64,000 bases of DNA from Oreohelix idahoensis (GCA_024509875.1 JAMPIV010008522.1:563001-627000), one strand, 5' to 3'; numbered from the stretch's first letter, positions 22,374 to 34,728 are shown. Numbers and translations: made by a program. Notes: a model not told the origin generated them from the sequence alone.

Positions 22374-24460
22374 GACATTGACTGATGATATAGACCAGAA
22401 TTCCAACACCATTTCAACAATATACAAAGAAAGCAGCAAATCATGCTTGGGATTCCAGGAAAGGAAGAAGCAAGACTGGATAACACCAGAAACATTAAAC
22501 ACCATAACGATGAGAAAGGAAATGAAAAGAAAGAAAACAGAAGCGAAGTCCCCCAGGTTAAAGCAACTATATAGCGAACAGTACAGTCAGCTGGACAAGG
22601 AAGTTAAACGCCAAACCCGAGCCAACAAAAGGAATTTCCTAGACGATCTTGCAAGACAGGCAGAGGAGGCAGCACTGAGAAATAAACAAAGCACAGTATA
22701 CAAAATAACTAAATTCATCAGCGGAAAACGAGGTGCAAACAATATTACATTAGTAAGAGATAAGCAAGGTAATCTCATCACGACAGCAGAGGGACAAGAA
22801 ACAAGATGGGCAGAGCACTTCAGAGAAACTCTGAACAAGGAACCACCAGAGACACAATTGAATGTTCCTGAAGCTGAAAACGATCTAGATGTGAATACAG
22901 ACATTCCACGAAAAGAAGAAATCATCACAGCAATCAAAGGGTTAAAGAACGGCAAAGCTCCGGGCCATGATAACTTAAATGCAGAGCTATTTAAGACAGA
23001 CCCTGAGCTAGCAGCAGAACTATTAGAACCACTATTTGCACAAGTCTGGAAAACGGGGACAACACCATCAGAGTGGAACAAAGGAATAATTGTCAAATTG
23101 CCCAAGAAGGGAGATCTTGCAGACTGCAATAATTGGAGAGGAATCACTTTTCTCTCAGTTCCCAGTTAAATACTAGGCAGGATAATTATACAGAGAATTT
23201 CAAAGGCAGTAGATCACAAACTGAGGAAAGAACAAGCAGGATTTAGAAAGAACAGGAGATGTGTCGATCATATATTCACTCTCAGGAACATTATAGAGCA
23301 GTGCTCAGAATGGCAAAGACAGCTTTACATTAATTTCGTTGACTTTGAAAAGGCTTTTGACAGCATACATAGGGACAGTTTATGGAAAATACTGAGGGCT
23401 TATGGAATTCCAAGCTGCATAGTGTCAATCATAAAAAGCCTCTATGCAAACTTTACGTGCAGTGTTGAGTAGAGCAACCTAACCTTTGAGTTGAAGACAG
23501 GAGTACGACAGGGATGCCCCTTATCAACCACTCTATTTTTAACAGTCATAGACTGGGTGATGCGCCAGACAACAGAGGGCAGTACAAGAGGAATAAGATG
23601 GACAACATTTTCTACATTGGAAGATCTGGAATATGCAGATGACATTGCAATACTAGCTCATTCACATCAACACATCCAGGAAAAAACGGATAGACTTAAT
23701 AAGTTTAGCCAGCAGGTGGGCTTGAACATCAATTTAAAGAAGTCTGAGGTCATGACGCTCAATGTGAGCAACCCTGAGCCCATATCAGTAAGGAATAAGC
23801 AATTGGTACAGACAGATACCTTCACATACCTAGGAAGCATAGTAACACCAGACGGCGGGGCAGGCAAAGACATCAACATCAGAATGAATAAGGCAAGAAC
23901 AGCCTTTTTTAGCCTAAACAACACCTGGAAGTCCTCTCAATACAGCACAAGCACAAAATTAAAATTATATCAGAGCTGTGTGCTTTCTGTGCTTCTCTAT
24001 GGTGCGGAATGCTGGAGAGTTATAGAGAAGGAAATGTCGAAATTGTCCTCTTTTCACACAACATGCCTAAGAAAAATTCACAGAATCTTTTGGCCGAATA
24101 CCATCACTAACCAAGATCTGCTTACTCGTAGCAAGCAAGAGGACATGCACACCATCATAGCTGGCAGACGCTGGAACTGGGTTGGTCATGTCCTCAGAAG
24201 AGACCCCGATGCCATCACAAGAACAGCTATGCTTTGGACCCCTGAAGGAAAACGAAAGAGAGGCCGACCAAAAACAACCTGGCGGAGGACTGTGGAGGCT
24301 GAGATGCAAAGAATGAACCAGAGTTGGGGCACTGTACGAAGGATGGCCACCGACCGAGCAAAGTGGAATCATTTTGTTGTTGCCCTACAAGACGCCACTA
24401 GGCGTGATGGCCACTGACTGCTTTGACGGTCGGTGGCTAATGATCAAAGAAGAAGAAGAA
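22374..24460 (+). pseudogene. LINE (family L1) reverse transcriptase, nearly intact, 5'-truncated
   Basis: Non-LTR retrotransposon RT, open in a single frame from the truncated 5' end to TGA 24417 except for two nonsense codons (TAA 23167-23169, TAG 23470-23472). Visible: a basic pre-RT region; NGKAPGHDNLNAELFK; NNWRGITFLS; INFVDFEKAFDSIHRDSLW; KTGVRQGCPLSTTLFL; the catalytic YADDIAILAHS; LNINLKKSEVMTLN; then a long C-terminal domain (YGAECWRVIEKEMSKL, RKRGRPKTTWRRTVEAEMQR). The upstream endonuclease is missing. The 3' end is GAAGAAGAAGAA. A duplication, TGGTATTCAGC plus YAAA (22359-22373 and 24461-24475), brackets it. Clade not determined (the C-terminal domain recalls RTE/CR1-like elements). 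Confidence 0.88.
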
Positions 24461-24537
24461 TGGTATTCAGCCAAACGATTCGGACAATTTTACTTAGGCA
24501 GATTGTGTGGAAAGAGGAAAATTTCGACATTTGCTTC
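24461..24537 (-). pseudogene. LINE (family L1), right part of the split copy
   Basis: The reverse complement matches the sense copy's segment just before its NTITNQDLLTRS region, in the correct order to continue the fragment at 22003-22373. The homology stops exactly where the long repeat of element D begins. Confidence 0.75.
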
Positions 24538-25484
24538 TGTCGTGCTTAGGTTTTAAAGTTATGTAAGGTCCCGCCTGAGTATAGGAGATGGTGATAATAC
24601 GTGAGAAGTAAAGTGTAAGAAATAGATTTTCACAAGTGAATAGTTTAAGGAGAAGATCTGTCTCTGGACTGAATAGTTTCTCTATTCCAGCCTATCTATA
24701 CCACTATATTTTAGTATAAGACAATCTTGCACCCCCTTATATTGAGAAATATAAGTTTACTAAACACATACACACACACAGAGCTATGTGACAACAAGAC
24801 ACTCAAACGTGAAAACTATGGTTAAATGGATATGGGTCTGACCAACACACACAAAGTTAGTTCTTTTGTTGTTTATTATCACTAAACTTTACAACATCGA
24901 ATATCTAAAAGAGAAAGATCAGACACATCAGAATTTCATGCATAAAAAAATAACAGAATACCTATGCCCTCCCCTCGTTGAGAAGATAAGAACCCAACCC
25001 AGTTAATACCCTAAAGGTCAAAAGGTTAGCAATAGGTTACAGTATAGACAGTAAAGAAACACAGTTCATAATACGTGCTACTCCGTAAAGTAAACAATTG
25101 TTAAAGCAGAATAACTAGTTTGGTACAAGCTACCTTAACAAGAAAATATTCAATCTCTCTCTCTCTCTCTGACATACGTAGCCATGCTCTATCTCTCCTT
25201 ACCTAATCTTGTTGATATTTCCTGGAAAGTACAGTTATCCTGAATATATTTATCGATTTTGATAGTGTCAAGGTACAGTGCCAAATTTGGCCCCAGTCAA
25301 GCCTTGACAATAACTTTATAAGGTCGACGCCAAGTTTGGTGAGGTAATCCTGGATCAATAGTGTCACCTCGAATAGTTAATGGTAGAAAAAATCGAGATC
25401 TAGTGTTCACAGCAAAGAATGGAAAAACAAATACTTCTGGTATTTGGAAACAGCTAGTTGCTAAAAATTGTTAATGATGATGGT

Positions 25485-25515
<31 letters not shown>
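24538..25515 (-). mobile_element. element D, left LTR-like repeat, part 1
   Basis: Starts TGTCGTG and matches 49077-50090 in the same orientation, interrupted by indels. It ends in a (TA)n tract at 25491-25515, into which element A is inserted. The remainder of the repeat resumes at 34652. On the minus strand this is the 3' end of the LTR. Confidence 0.7.
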
Positions 25516-27452
25516 TGTGGTGAAATACATTGATACAGCGATAAAATCTTCCATTATAAATATAAAAGTTAAAATAAAATGTAGGGATAAAATATAGTTA
25601 AGTTACACTGCGGCTTCTTCGTCCACGCCACAAGCGCGTTGATTTTGGTAGACCGTACCATCGTTTTCTAGTGTCATTGAAAAAAAAAACTATTTAGAAC
25701 ATGAGGACACGAAAGGCCTATTCGTTCAGACGGGGTAAGAAAAGGAGGGAAGAAAAAAATGATGCCGTCTGCACGCGTTTGAATCTAAAACTAGCATACG
25801 CGCGAACTTGTAGTTAGTGGTTGAAATACGATGTAAAAAGTAAGAACATGTAGCCAATTGGGTCACGAAAACAGGTTTAGCTCTTATTAGAATAACGTAA
25901 TTCCCTCGTATTTAGCTTGAAATTAGTGCAAAAAGACATGAATAGGTTGGATAACATGGAAAAAATATGGAATTCCTTATTAATATGTTTAGAAGCCCAA
26001 AAATTAGCTAGTTTAAGAGCTTATCTTTTCCTGATAAATAATATGCTTTAAAATATAAGGACGGACAGCTAACTCGGAAGTTATTGACAAAAGACTGATT
26101 TGTTCGATGCAGACTCGCAAACAGACGTTAGTTTTGTAGCCACTATAGGTTACACTGTGACGCGTCCTTGAGACGAAGGCAGAAAAAAATTACATGTAAA
26201 CAAGGGGGAGTCAAGGCGGATAGAATCTAAAAATATCTTCGCAGTAGAAATCTAAGAAGTGAGTGAGAGAAAATTTGAATAGGTTTTTGTAGTTAGGCTC
26301 AAAACCAAGTCCAATTGTGGGAAATGACAAGTTAGGACAGACCGACCGACAGAAATACACTACACATTTTACCAAAAATTGGACATTTATTTTTGAAATT
26401 TTAAATTGTAGAGGGGAAGTACTCTCATTGGACGAAATAGTTAAGATTATTGGAAAATTTGACGGCTCGTTGCCATTTTGTTGAAGACTGTCCATACAAG
26501 CAGATCGTTGAGGCTAAGAAGTTTGTGGTCCATTGAATATATGTGCTAATAGTAGTGGGACGCCCTAGTCTAGCCAGCAGCTCAGCTGAGTTTGTGCTAT
26601 TTCAACGTACCTGTGTGTTTTCATTTTGAATTGTGTTAAGACATAGCCTAATTTTGTGGTTTCAGAGTTTCTTTGTCTGGCACTGTGCTAAAGCCAGATG
26701 TTCTGAAGAGTACAACATTGTATGAAATGAGATGCCTACCATACTACCTCAGCACAAGTGAGGAGTGGGCCTAAGGAACAACTTTCTTCAATCGTCACAG
26801 GCCAGATAAGTATTAAAGACCTGGCCTGCTGAGATTCATCAACGAATATAAGATAATTTAAACTCCATTGTGTATTAAGAAACTTTTCCACCATTAATCC
26901 TGTTTAAAGAGCAAATGAACACTGTTAACTAAATACTGGGTATGATGCAAATACCCCGACCCGACATCCAGCACTAGTTCCTAAAGACTGTTAGTTTTAG
27001 TACCAATATTAGCAAATTTAAATTATATATATGTACAAGTCTTTCATGTGTTTACTCGATTATATGTACTTCTATTGAAATTGATTCATATTGATTGAAA
27101 AGTCCTGACCAGAAGAAAAACTTGGTTCAGGACAAAATAAATTTGAAAAAATTGTAATTTCTAAATTTTAAACACAGTGTTAATTGACTTGATCATAGAG
27201 ATTAATATTAGTGTTTGTGTATGTGTGTTTGTGTAATTAATTACCAGCACACCACATTTCATTACCCTAGACATTAGACATAGCTATCAGACATACTAGT
27301 CAAGAATAAGTCTGATTGAGGTCGTAGGTGGTAGCAGCAAGGTACTCTGTAAATTCACATAAACTGTTATCTTCAGGGACCTTCACAGCTGACCTCATTC
27401 AGTACACTAAGTAACATAGCAACCACACTCAATAACATCAAAACCCACCACA
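25516..27452 (+). repeat. element A 5' LTR (1937 bp)
   Basis: Bounded by TGTGGTG and CACCACA, a perfect 7-bp inverted terminal repeat with TG...CA ends. It matches 32344-34651 along its length once the SINE there is removed. Confidence 0.92.
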
Positions 27453-27457
27453 TATAT

Positions 27458-27475
27458 TGGGGGCTCGTCCGGGAT
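27458..27475 (+). promoter_or_regulatory. element A primer-binding site, tRNA-Pro type
   Basis: TGGGGGCTCGTCCGGGAT starts five bases after the LTR. This 18-mer is complementary to the tRNA-Pro 3' end and is the known proline primer site of gammaretroviruses such as MuLV. It would prime minus-strand DNA synthesis. Confidence 0.9.
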
Positions 27476-27660
27476 TTAAACTATTGGGGTATAAGTTTGT
27501 ATAAATTCAACAGTGTCCCTAAAATTAAAAGTTATTCATAAGAAATATTTAAGGTGGAAAGTAAGAGTTGATGAATCTTCACAGCCAGTAGTAATTAAGT
27601 AGAGTGTCACTTTGTTAATTAGAGTTTGTAATCTATCTTAGAACATTATTAGAGTTGTGT

Positions 27661-27799
27661 GGGAGCCGCGCTAGCGTAGTGGTTAAATAAAGGGATACTC
27701 ACGTAAAATCAATGTCAGGTTAGACATAAAATAATAACCTGAGATTTCGCCTCGAGTATTAGCGGGCGAACGCAAAAAAAAAATTTAAAAAAAAAAAAT
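27661..27799 (+). mobile_element. tRNA-SINE copy 1, internally deleted
   Basis: Begins GGGAGCCGCGCTAGCGTAGT like the full copies, then jumps after GGTTA straight to AATAAAGGGATACTCACG and the 3' end (GCCTCGAGTATTAGCGGGCG and an A-rich tail). About 210 bases, including the B box, are missing. AGTTGTGTG-containing target duplications flank it (27650-27661 and 27800-27811), so it sits in element A's leader as an insertion. Confidence 0.85.
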
Positions 27800-27818
27800 T
27801 AAAGTTGTGTGATACAGG

Positions 27819-28627
27819 ATGGCAGATCTAGCCAAATTCAGATAGGCTGCTGTGCTGACTGCTAAAGAAATGAATATGGAGGGTCAGGCTTTGATCCAAT
27901 ATGTAACTTCAGAATGTGACAAGTATATTAAAAGGGAAGATAGGAAGTTAGCAGAAGAAAGAAAATTACAGTTACAAATTGAGGCTGACAAAGAACTTAA
28001 GAGGCTGCAGATTGAGTCTGACAAAGAGGCTAGGGCATTGGAGGCAGATAGGGTGGCTGAAATAAAGCGGCTCCAATTGGAAGAGAAGAAGATGGATGCT
28101 GAAAGGGAAGACAAGCGATTGGCTGCTGAAAGGGAAGCAGAGGAAAGAATACAGGCTGCTGAAAGGGAAGCAGAAAAGGAGGAGAAGAGATTACAAAGGG
28201 AGCACGAGTTACGACTAAGGGAGTTGGAATTTCAAGGCCATGCTCCTGAAAATGGTGCCAGCCCCTTTACCTCCGATGCCACTGCTAGTCAGGGAGCCTC
28301 AACTTCAGCTATGGGTTTTCATTTAGACCCTTTTGTTGAGAAAGACGATGACATATAAAGTTTTCTAAGTAGGTTTGAACTTTTGGCTACCACGTATGGG
28401 TTAGAGAGAGAAAGGTGGAGCCTAAAGTTATCCCAGGGGCTTAGGGGAACATCTTATGAAGTGTTTGCAAAAATGAATAGAGACGACCAAGACAATTATG
28501 ACATGCTAAAGCAGGCTCTGTTATTAAGATATGAAAAGAATGGTGAATTTATTCGTAAGAAGTTTAGAAATGCCAAGCTTTTGTCTGGGGAGACATACCC
28601 CAATTCTCTGCCAGACTGGAAACCTAT
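27819..28627 (+). pseudogene. element A gag, N-terminal and capsid part, broken
   Basis: Structural protein of the particle. From ATG 27819 the frame meets TAG after eight codons, then runs open to 28358. It forms a long charged coiled coil (repeats such as DKELKRLQIESDKEARALEA and AEREAEERIQAAEREAEKEE). A TAA follows DDDI where the protein continues SFLSRFELLA in the same frame. The capsid-like region (QDNYDMLKQALLLRYE) runs to about 28620, where a frameshift passes into the frame of the next segment. The end of gag, with a zinc knuckle, lies in that frame. Confidence 0.8.
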
Positions 28628-30550
28628 TTGGAGAAATGGACTGCTCTGGGGAAGACTCAAGATCTTAAAGAAATGATCATGATAGAGCAATTAAGAGAGT
28701 CCATGGCTCCAGACCTGAGAAAGTTTCTCATGGAACAAGGTGCAGAGAGGTTGGGTGAGGTATTGAATGTCGCTGAGAAATATCAAGCAGCCCAGGCAGA
28801 GGTAGCTGGCACTAAAAAGAAACATATAGAGAATTTTAAGGCCACACAGCACTTTAATAAATTTGATACCAGAGAACAAGTTAACAAAGGTAGGACAAAC
28901 TTTGATAGGCTACGAAATGATTATCGTGATAGAAACTCACAGTTTAATGACCAAAAATATAATGAAAGAAAACTTTTTAACCAAGGAAAGAGGTGGTGTA
29001 AATGGTGTAGGAAGGACAACCATAACACCGAAGTTTGTAAAAGGAAACCTTCTAACATTGCTGAAATGAAATTGGGGAACCAGAGATTAAAGGTTAAACC
29101 TACTGGACAGCAGGAACCTTATCACCCCCCAGTTTGTGAGGATGTTGTTTGTAACGGGGTCACCATAAGGTGCATGTATGATACAGGTTTGGATTTTAAT
29201 TCAGTTGTGAGGTCTAGCCTAGTGAACCCAGGTCAGTATACCACCGAAACAGTGGAAATACAAGGGGCGACTAAGGACATACCACTCATGACACTTCCCA
29301 TCGCAAGGATAACTGTGAAAACTCGCTATGTGGAAGGAGAAATCAGAGCAGCAGTGATAGATGAACCCATCTACCCTCTGATATTGGGGTGTAGATACGT
29401 CTTCTTGGGGAATCCCAAGAGACCTGTGATCATGGCGACAGTACAGACCAGGTCACAGTCAAAGAAGGAAGAAGGTGAACCTATAAATGCTCATCCAGAG
29501 GAGATGAGGAAGGCGCAGGCTGAGGATAGGACACTCAAGCCATGTTTTAAAAAATTGCCCAAATGTCACACACCTCCAAGCAAGGGAGATTATTATATGA
29601 AGAACAAATTGTTATACAGGAAGGCTGGAACTGGAACAAATGGTCACAACCAGCTGGTTCTTCCTACTTCATATAGGGAGAAAGTGATGGAACTAGGGCA
29701 TGCGATTCCCTTCAGTGGTCACATGGGGATCAGCGCCACAGGACAGCATATAGCTTGTCATTACTTCTGGCCAGGGATAACGGAAGATATAAAAAGATAT
29801 GTAAAATCCTGTCCAGAATGTAAAAGGGTAGCTCCAAAGCATTGGACTGCTCCTGCAACTCTAGGGGAAATGCCCATAGTGGGAACACCTTTTTAGAGGG
29901 TTGCAGTGGATATTGTGGGACCTCTCACTCGGACCAAGAGGAGGAACAGTTACATCCTTACTCTGGTGGACACTTGTTCTATGTGGGGAGAGGCGGTAGC
30001 CCTGTCGTCAATCGATTCGAAACATGTGGCAGAGGCATTACTTACAATATTCACAAGATTAGGATTCCCGCATCAAATCTTGACTGATAATGGCTCACAG
30101 TTCAAGGGGAAAGTAACGGAAGAGGTTTTTAAGCTATTTCAAGCCAGACACTTTCATTGTAGCCCGTACCATCCACAAGGGAACGGCCAGGTAGAGAGGT
30201 TCAATTGGACTCTCATTTCTATCCTGAGAAAGCTGGCTCATGAGAAACCTGATATGTGGGATCAATTTTTGCCCGCTGCGTTGTTTGCGTACCGGGAAGT
30301 ACCACATAGTTCAACCGGGATGGCACCCGCAACCCTGTTATTTGGGAGGCCAATAAAAGGTCCATTGGAAGCCTTGTTAAGGACGTGGACAGATGAGACG
30401 TCAGAGGAAACTGTTACCTCATCATATAACTATGTGAACGAGCTGACCACTCGTCTGAAAGCTGGATGGAAACTGGCAAATGATAATTTGAGACAAGCCA
30501 GGAAGAAACATGCAGCTTATTTCAATAAGAAAGCAAAGGCAGAGAATTAG
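28628..30550 (+). pseudogene. element A gag C terminus, protease and integrase
   Basis: One frame with a single internal TAG (29894-29896). In order: end of capsid; a canonical zinc knuckle CKWCRKDNHNTEVC (nucleic-acid binding, about 28998-29040); aspartic protease motif MYDTGLDFN (about 29175); the integrase HHCC finger (HAIPFSGHMG ... CPEC, about 29700-29820); and the integrase core with VAVDIVGP, LTDNGSQF and GNGQVERFN (the D,D,E triad). The integrase C-terminal GPY/F module (GWQGPYTVLEKV) follows after a frameshift at about 30550. Integrase thus precedes RT, the reverse of the usual Ty3/gypsy order. Confidence 0.88.
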
Positions 30551-30552
30551 CT

Positions 30553-32253
30553 GTGGGAGAGAAAGTACTTCTTCTACTACCCGGCAGTAATAATAAGCTG
30601 CAAATTGGATGGCAAGGTCCATATACAGTTCTAGAGAAGGTGTCTAGAACAAATTATAAAATTGACAAAAAGGGGAAGGAGAAAATATATCATGTGAATC
30701 TTTTAAAGAAGTATCAAGACAGACAAATCCAGGAAGGCACCCCTTTACTGACCTTGGCTATCGCAACCGAATTGAAAAAGGAACCACTCACCTCACATGA
30801 ATACCCATTACACCCCTGTGAGACAGCCGCATAGGTAAAGGTCAGTAAGCACCTGACTAAAAATCAGAGGGAGAGAGTTCAACAGGTTCTGGAGGAACAT
30901 ACAGATGTGTTAACAGACAAACCGGGGCATACTAATTTGCTAGCGTATGGTATGAAACTGGTAGACTCAACACCGATCTGTATGAGAGCCTATTCTGTTC
31001 CGTTCGCTAAGGAGAAAGCATTGAAAGAGGAGATAGATTATCTGTTGAAAGAAGGGATTATTTCTCACAGTGAATCTCCTTATAATTCCAGTGTAGTTTT
31101 GTTGAGGAAACCGTCTGGAGAACATAGACTGTGCATAGATTACAGGAAACTGAATGCTGTCACAGAAGGTCAGGTGGATCCATTACCGGACACAAAACAG
31201 TTATTTGCCAGACTGAACAAGGCAAAATATTTTTCGAAGGTGGATCTTAGCAAAGGCTATTACCAGATTCCAGTGAAGCCTGAGGTTCGACCTTATTTAG
31301 CTTTTAGCACCTCGGAAGGGCATTATGAATTCAACATCTTGCCATTCGGATTGAAAAATGCTCCGAGTGTGTTTTCTAGAATGATGCGCAAATTGTTGGA
31401 TCCCTTGAATAATCCATGTATCACGAATTTCATGGATGATATCCTCATCGCTACAGAAACATTTGAAGAACACGTTAACTCTCTGAATATGCTATTTGAT
31501 AGGCTCAGAGAAGCAAACTTGACTGCAAGACCAACAAAATGTTGTATTGGATGCAAAGAGTTGGAATTCTTGGGACATACTGTATATTATGGTAACATGA
31601 CCCCTGACCCCAAGAACTTGGAAAAATTGCAGAGAGCACCTAGACCACAAACCAAGAAAGACGTGCGATCATTCGTGTCGTTGTGTGGTTTTTACCAAAA
31701 ATATATCAAAAATTTTAACTCTATATGTGCTCCTCTGACTGACTTGACTCGCAAGGGAAATCCAGATAAAATTGTTTGGTCAGCGCAGTGTGAATTGGCA
31801 TTCCAAGAGTTAAAGGAAAAACTCACGAGCAAGCCTATTCTCAAATTGCATGATTTGACTCAGGATTTTGTGGTGAGAACGGACGCACGCAATGTGGGCC
31901 TGGGGGCTACTTTGTTGCGAAGATCCTCTTCACCCAATGGGGAACTGAACCAAGTCGCTTATGCTAGCCGCAAGTTGAACAAAGCGGAACAAGGCTATTC
32001 CACAAGCGAAAAAGAGTGTTTAGCGTTAATCTGGGCAATAAAAAAGTTCCAAATCTATCTATATGGTAGAACATTCGTGGTCCAAACGGATCACCAGCCT
32101 CTCGTATTCTTATCACAGGCCAAGCATGAAAATGCCAGATTATTGCGATGGTATTTATTATTACAGCCATATCAATTTACCATTGAATATATCCCGGGGT
32201 CACAGAACGTCGGTGCAGATTTCCTCAGTAGGCACCCCTGTGATCAAATTTAG
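30553..32253 (+). pseudogene. element A integrase C terminus, reverse transcriptase and RNase H
   Basis: Same frame throughout, with one TAG at 30832-30834. First comes the GPY/F module, VNLLKKYQ. Then the RT: LCIDYRKLNAVT, FSKVDLSKGYYQIPV, LPFGLKNAPSVFSRMM, catalytic NFMDDILIA (about 31430), TKKDVRSFVSLCGFYQKYI. Then RNase H: VVRTDARNVGLGATL, EKECLALIWAIKKF, VQTDHQPL, and the tether ending ADFLSRHP. RT copies element RNA to DNA and RNase H removes the RNA. Stop at 32253, 90 bases before the 3' LTR; there is no chromodomain or envelope. Confidence 0.9.
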
Positions 32254-32326
32254 AGTATTCAGCAGGCGTAAGTAGTTAATTTTATCTATGTGTATCACTG
32301 GTTTTGGAACTTGCATTAGTGCATGT

Positions 32327-32343
32327 TCTCAAGTGGGGAGATG
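32327..32343 (+). promoter_or_regulatory. element A polypurine tract
   Basis: AAGTGGGGAGATG lies directly before the 3' LTR start TGTGGTG, the position of the plus-strand primer. Inferred from place and purine content. Confidence 0.6.
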
Positions 32344-34648
32344 TGTGGTGAAATACATTGATACAGCGATAAAATCCTCCATTATAAATATAAAAGTTAA
32401 AATAAAATGTAGGGATAAAATATAGTTAAGTTACGCTGCGGCTTCTTCGCACACACCACAAGCGCGTTGATGTTGGTAGACCGTGCCATCGTTTTCTAGT
32501 GTCATTGAAAAAAAAAACTATTTAGAACATGAGGACACGAAAGGCCTATTCGTTCAGACGGGGTAAGAAAAGGAGGGAAGAAAAAAAAATGATGCCGTCT
32601 GCACGCGTTTGAATCTAAAACTAGCATACGCGCGAACTTGTAGTTAGTGGTTGAAATACGATGTAAAAAGTAAGAACATGTAGCCAATTGGGTCACGAAA
32701 ACAGGTTTAGCTCTTATTAGAATGACGTAATTCCCTCGTATTTAGCTTGAAATTAGTGCAAAAAGACATGAATAGGTTGGATAACATGGAAAAAATATGG
32801 AATTCCTTATTAATATGTTTAGAAGCACAAAAATTAGCTAGTTTAAGAGCTTATCTTTTCCTGATAAATAATATGCTTTAAAATATAAGGACGGACAGCT
32901 AACTCGGAAGTTATTGACAAAAGACTGATTTGTTCGATGCAGACTCGCAAACAGACGTTAGTTTTGTAGCCATTATAGGTTACATTTTGACGCGTCCTTG
33001 AGACGAAGGCAGAAAAAAATTACATGTAAACAAGGGGGAGACAAGGCAGATAGAATCTAAAAATATCTTCGCAGTAGAAATCTAAGAAGTGAGGGAGAGA
33101 AAATTTGAATAGTTTTTTGTAGTTAGGCCCAAAACCAAGTCCAATTTTGGGAAATGACAAGTTAGGACAGACCGACCGACAGAAATACACTACACATTTT
33201 ACCAAAAATTGGACATTTATTTTTGAAATTTTAAATTGTAGAGGGGAAGTACTCTCATTGGACGAAATAGTTAAGATTATTGGAAAATTTGACGGCTCGT
33301 TGCCATTTTGTTGAAGACTGTCCATACAAGCAGATCGTTGAGGCTAAGAAGTTTGTCGTCCATTGAATATATGTGCTAATAGTAGTGGGACGCCCTAGTC
33401 TAGCCAGCAGCTCAGCTGAGTTTGTGCTATTTCAACGTACCTGTGTGTTTTCATTTTGAATTGTGAGGGAGCCGCGCTAGCGTAGTGGTTAGAACACCGC
33501 TCTGGCGACCGGGTGATACAGGATCAAACCCGGGCGACGGCATTTGAGGATTTTTCGTCGACCGGGATTTGGACTGGATTAACTCGAGACCTGGCGAGGA
33601 CATTTGAAGGAGTGTCGTCGACCAGGGACTGGCGGCTCCTGAGCCGACCCAGCTGCAATGGGTACCTCCGAAATCGGCGAGTATTTGCCTGAATGGCGAG
33701 GGACACCTGTCTCTGTACAAGAAATAAAGGGATACTCACGTAAAATCAATGTCAGGTTAGACATAAATAATAACCTGAGATTTCGCCTCGAGTATTAGCG
33801 GGCGTACGCAAAAAAAAAAAAAAAAAAAAAAAAAATTTTGAATTGTGTTAAGACATAGCCTAATTTTGTGGTTTCAGAAGTTCTTTGTCTGGCACTGTGC
33901 TAGTGCCAGATGTTCTGAAGAGTACAACATTGATGAAATGAGATGCCTACCATATTACCTCAGCACATGTGAGGAGTGGGCCTAAGGAACAACTTTCTTC
34001 AATCGTCACAGGCCAGATAAGTATTAAAGACCTGGCCTGCTGAGATTCATCAACGAATATAAGATAATTTAAACTCCATAGTGTATTAAGAAACTTTTCC
34101 ACCATTAATCCTGTTTAAAGAGCAAATGAACACTGTTAACTAAAGACTGGGTATGATGCAAATACCCCGACCCGACATCCAGCACTAGTTCCTAAAGACT
34201 GTTAGTTTTAGTACCAATATAAGCAAATTTAAATTATATTTATGTACAAGTCTTTCATGTGTTTACTCGATTATATGTACTTCTATTGAAATTGATTGAA
34301 AAGTCCTGACCAGAAGAAAAACTTGGTTCAGGACAAAATAAATTTGAAAAAATTGTAATTTCTAAATTTTAAACACAGTGTTAATTGACTTGATCATAGA
34401 GATTAATATTAGTGTTTGTGTATGTGTGTTTGTGTAATTAATTACCAGCACACCACATTTCATTACCCTAGACATTAGACGTAGCTATCAGACATACTAG
34501 TCAAGAATAAGTCTGATTGAGGTCGTAGGTGGTAGCAGCAAGGTACTCTGTAAATTTACATAAACTGTTATCTTCAGGGACCTTCACAGCTGACCTCATT
34601 CAGTACACTAAGTAACATAGCAACCACACTTAATAACATCAAAACCCA

Positions 34649-34651
<3 letters not shown>
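32344..34651 (+). repeat. element A 3' LTR, carrying a SINE
   Basis: Same sequence as 25516-27452 with scattered substitutions. Removing the SINE (33466-33834) and one 13-bp duplication gives about 1926 bp, close to the 5' LTR. The right end CACCA passes straight into (TA)n. Confidence 0.9.
33466..33834 (+). mobile_element. tRNA-headed SINE copy 2, full length
   Basis: The head AGGGAGCCGCGCTAGCGTAG then TGGTTAG resembles a pol III A box, and GGATCAAACCC a degenerate B box. A conserved body follows (GACCAGGGACTGGCGGCTCC, CCGACCCAGCTGCAATGGGT), then GCCTCGAGTATTAGCGGGCG and a 26-base A tail. ATTTTGAATTGTG (33453-33465 and 33835-33847) is a perfect 13-bp target duplication. Non-coding; needs LINE machinery in trans. 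Confidence 0.93.

Positions 34652-34728
<77 letters not shown>

Larger units (their letters stand above)
25516..34651 (+). mobile_element. element A: Ty3/gypsy LTR retrotransposon, PR-INT-RT-RH order
   Basis: Two LTRs (25516-27452 and 32344-34651; the second is enlarged by a SINE), a tRNA-Pro-type primer site, gag with a zinc knuckle, then protease, integrase, RT and RNase H. There is no envelope frame. It lies in a TA microsatellite, so the target duplication is hidden in TA units. LTR copies differ at several visible sites, and gag-pol carries stops and frameshifts, so it is an older, defective copy. Confidence 0.9.

Noticed and set aside
22003..24460. 5'-inverted LINE by twin priming
   Set aside because: The inverted part is the LINE 3' end, not its upstream region, and the minus copy continues past the insertion, so it is two separate insertions.
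26211..26495. 94-codon minus frame repeated at 33020-33325
   Set aside because: Present in both LTRs of element A only; no motif, so not a gene.
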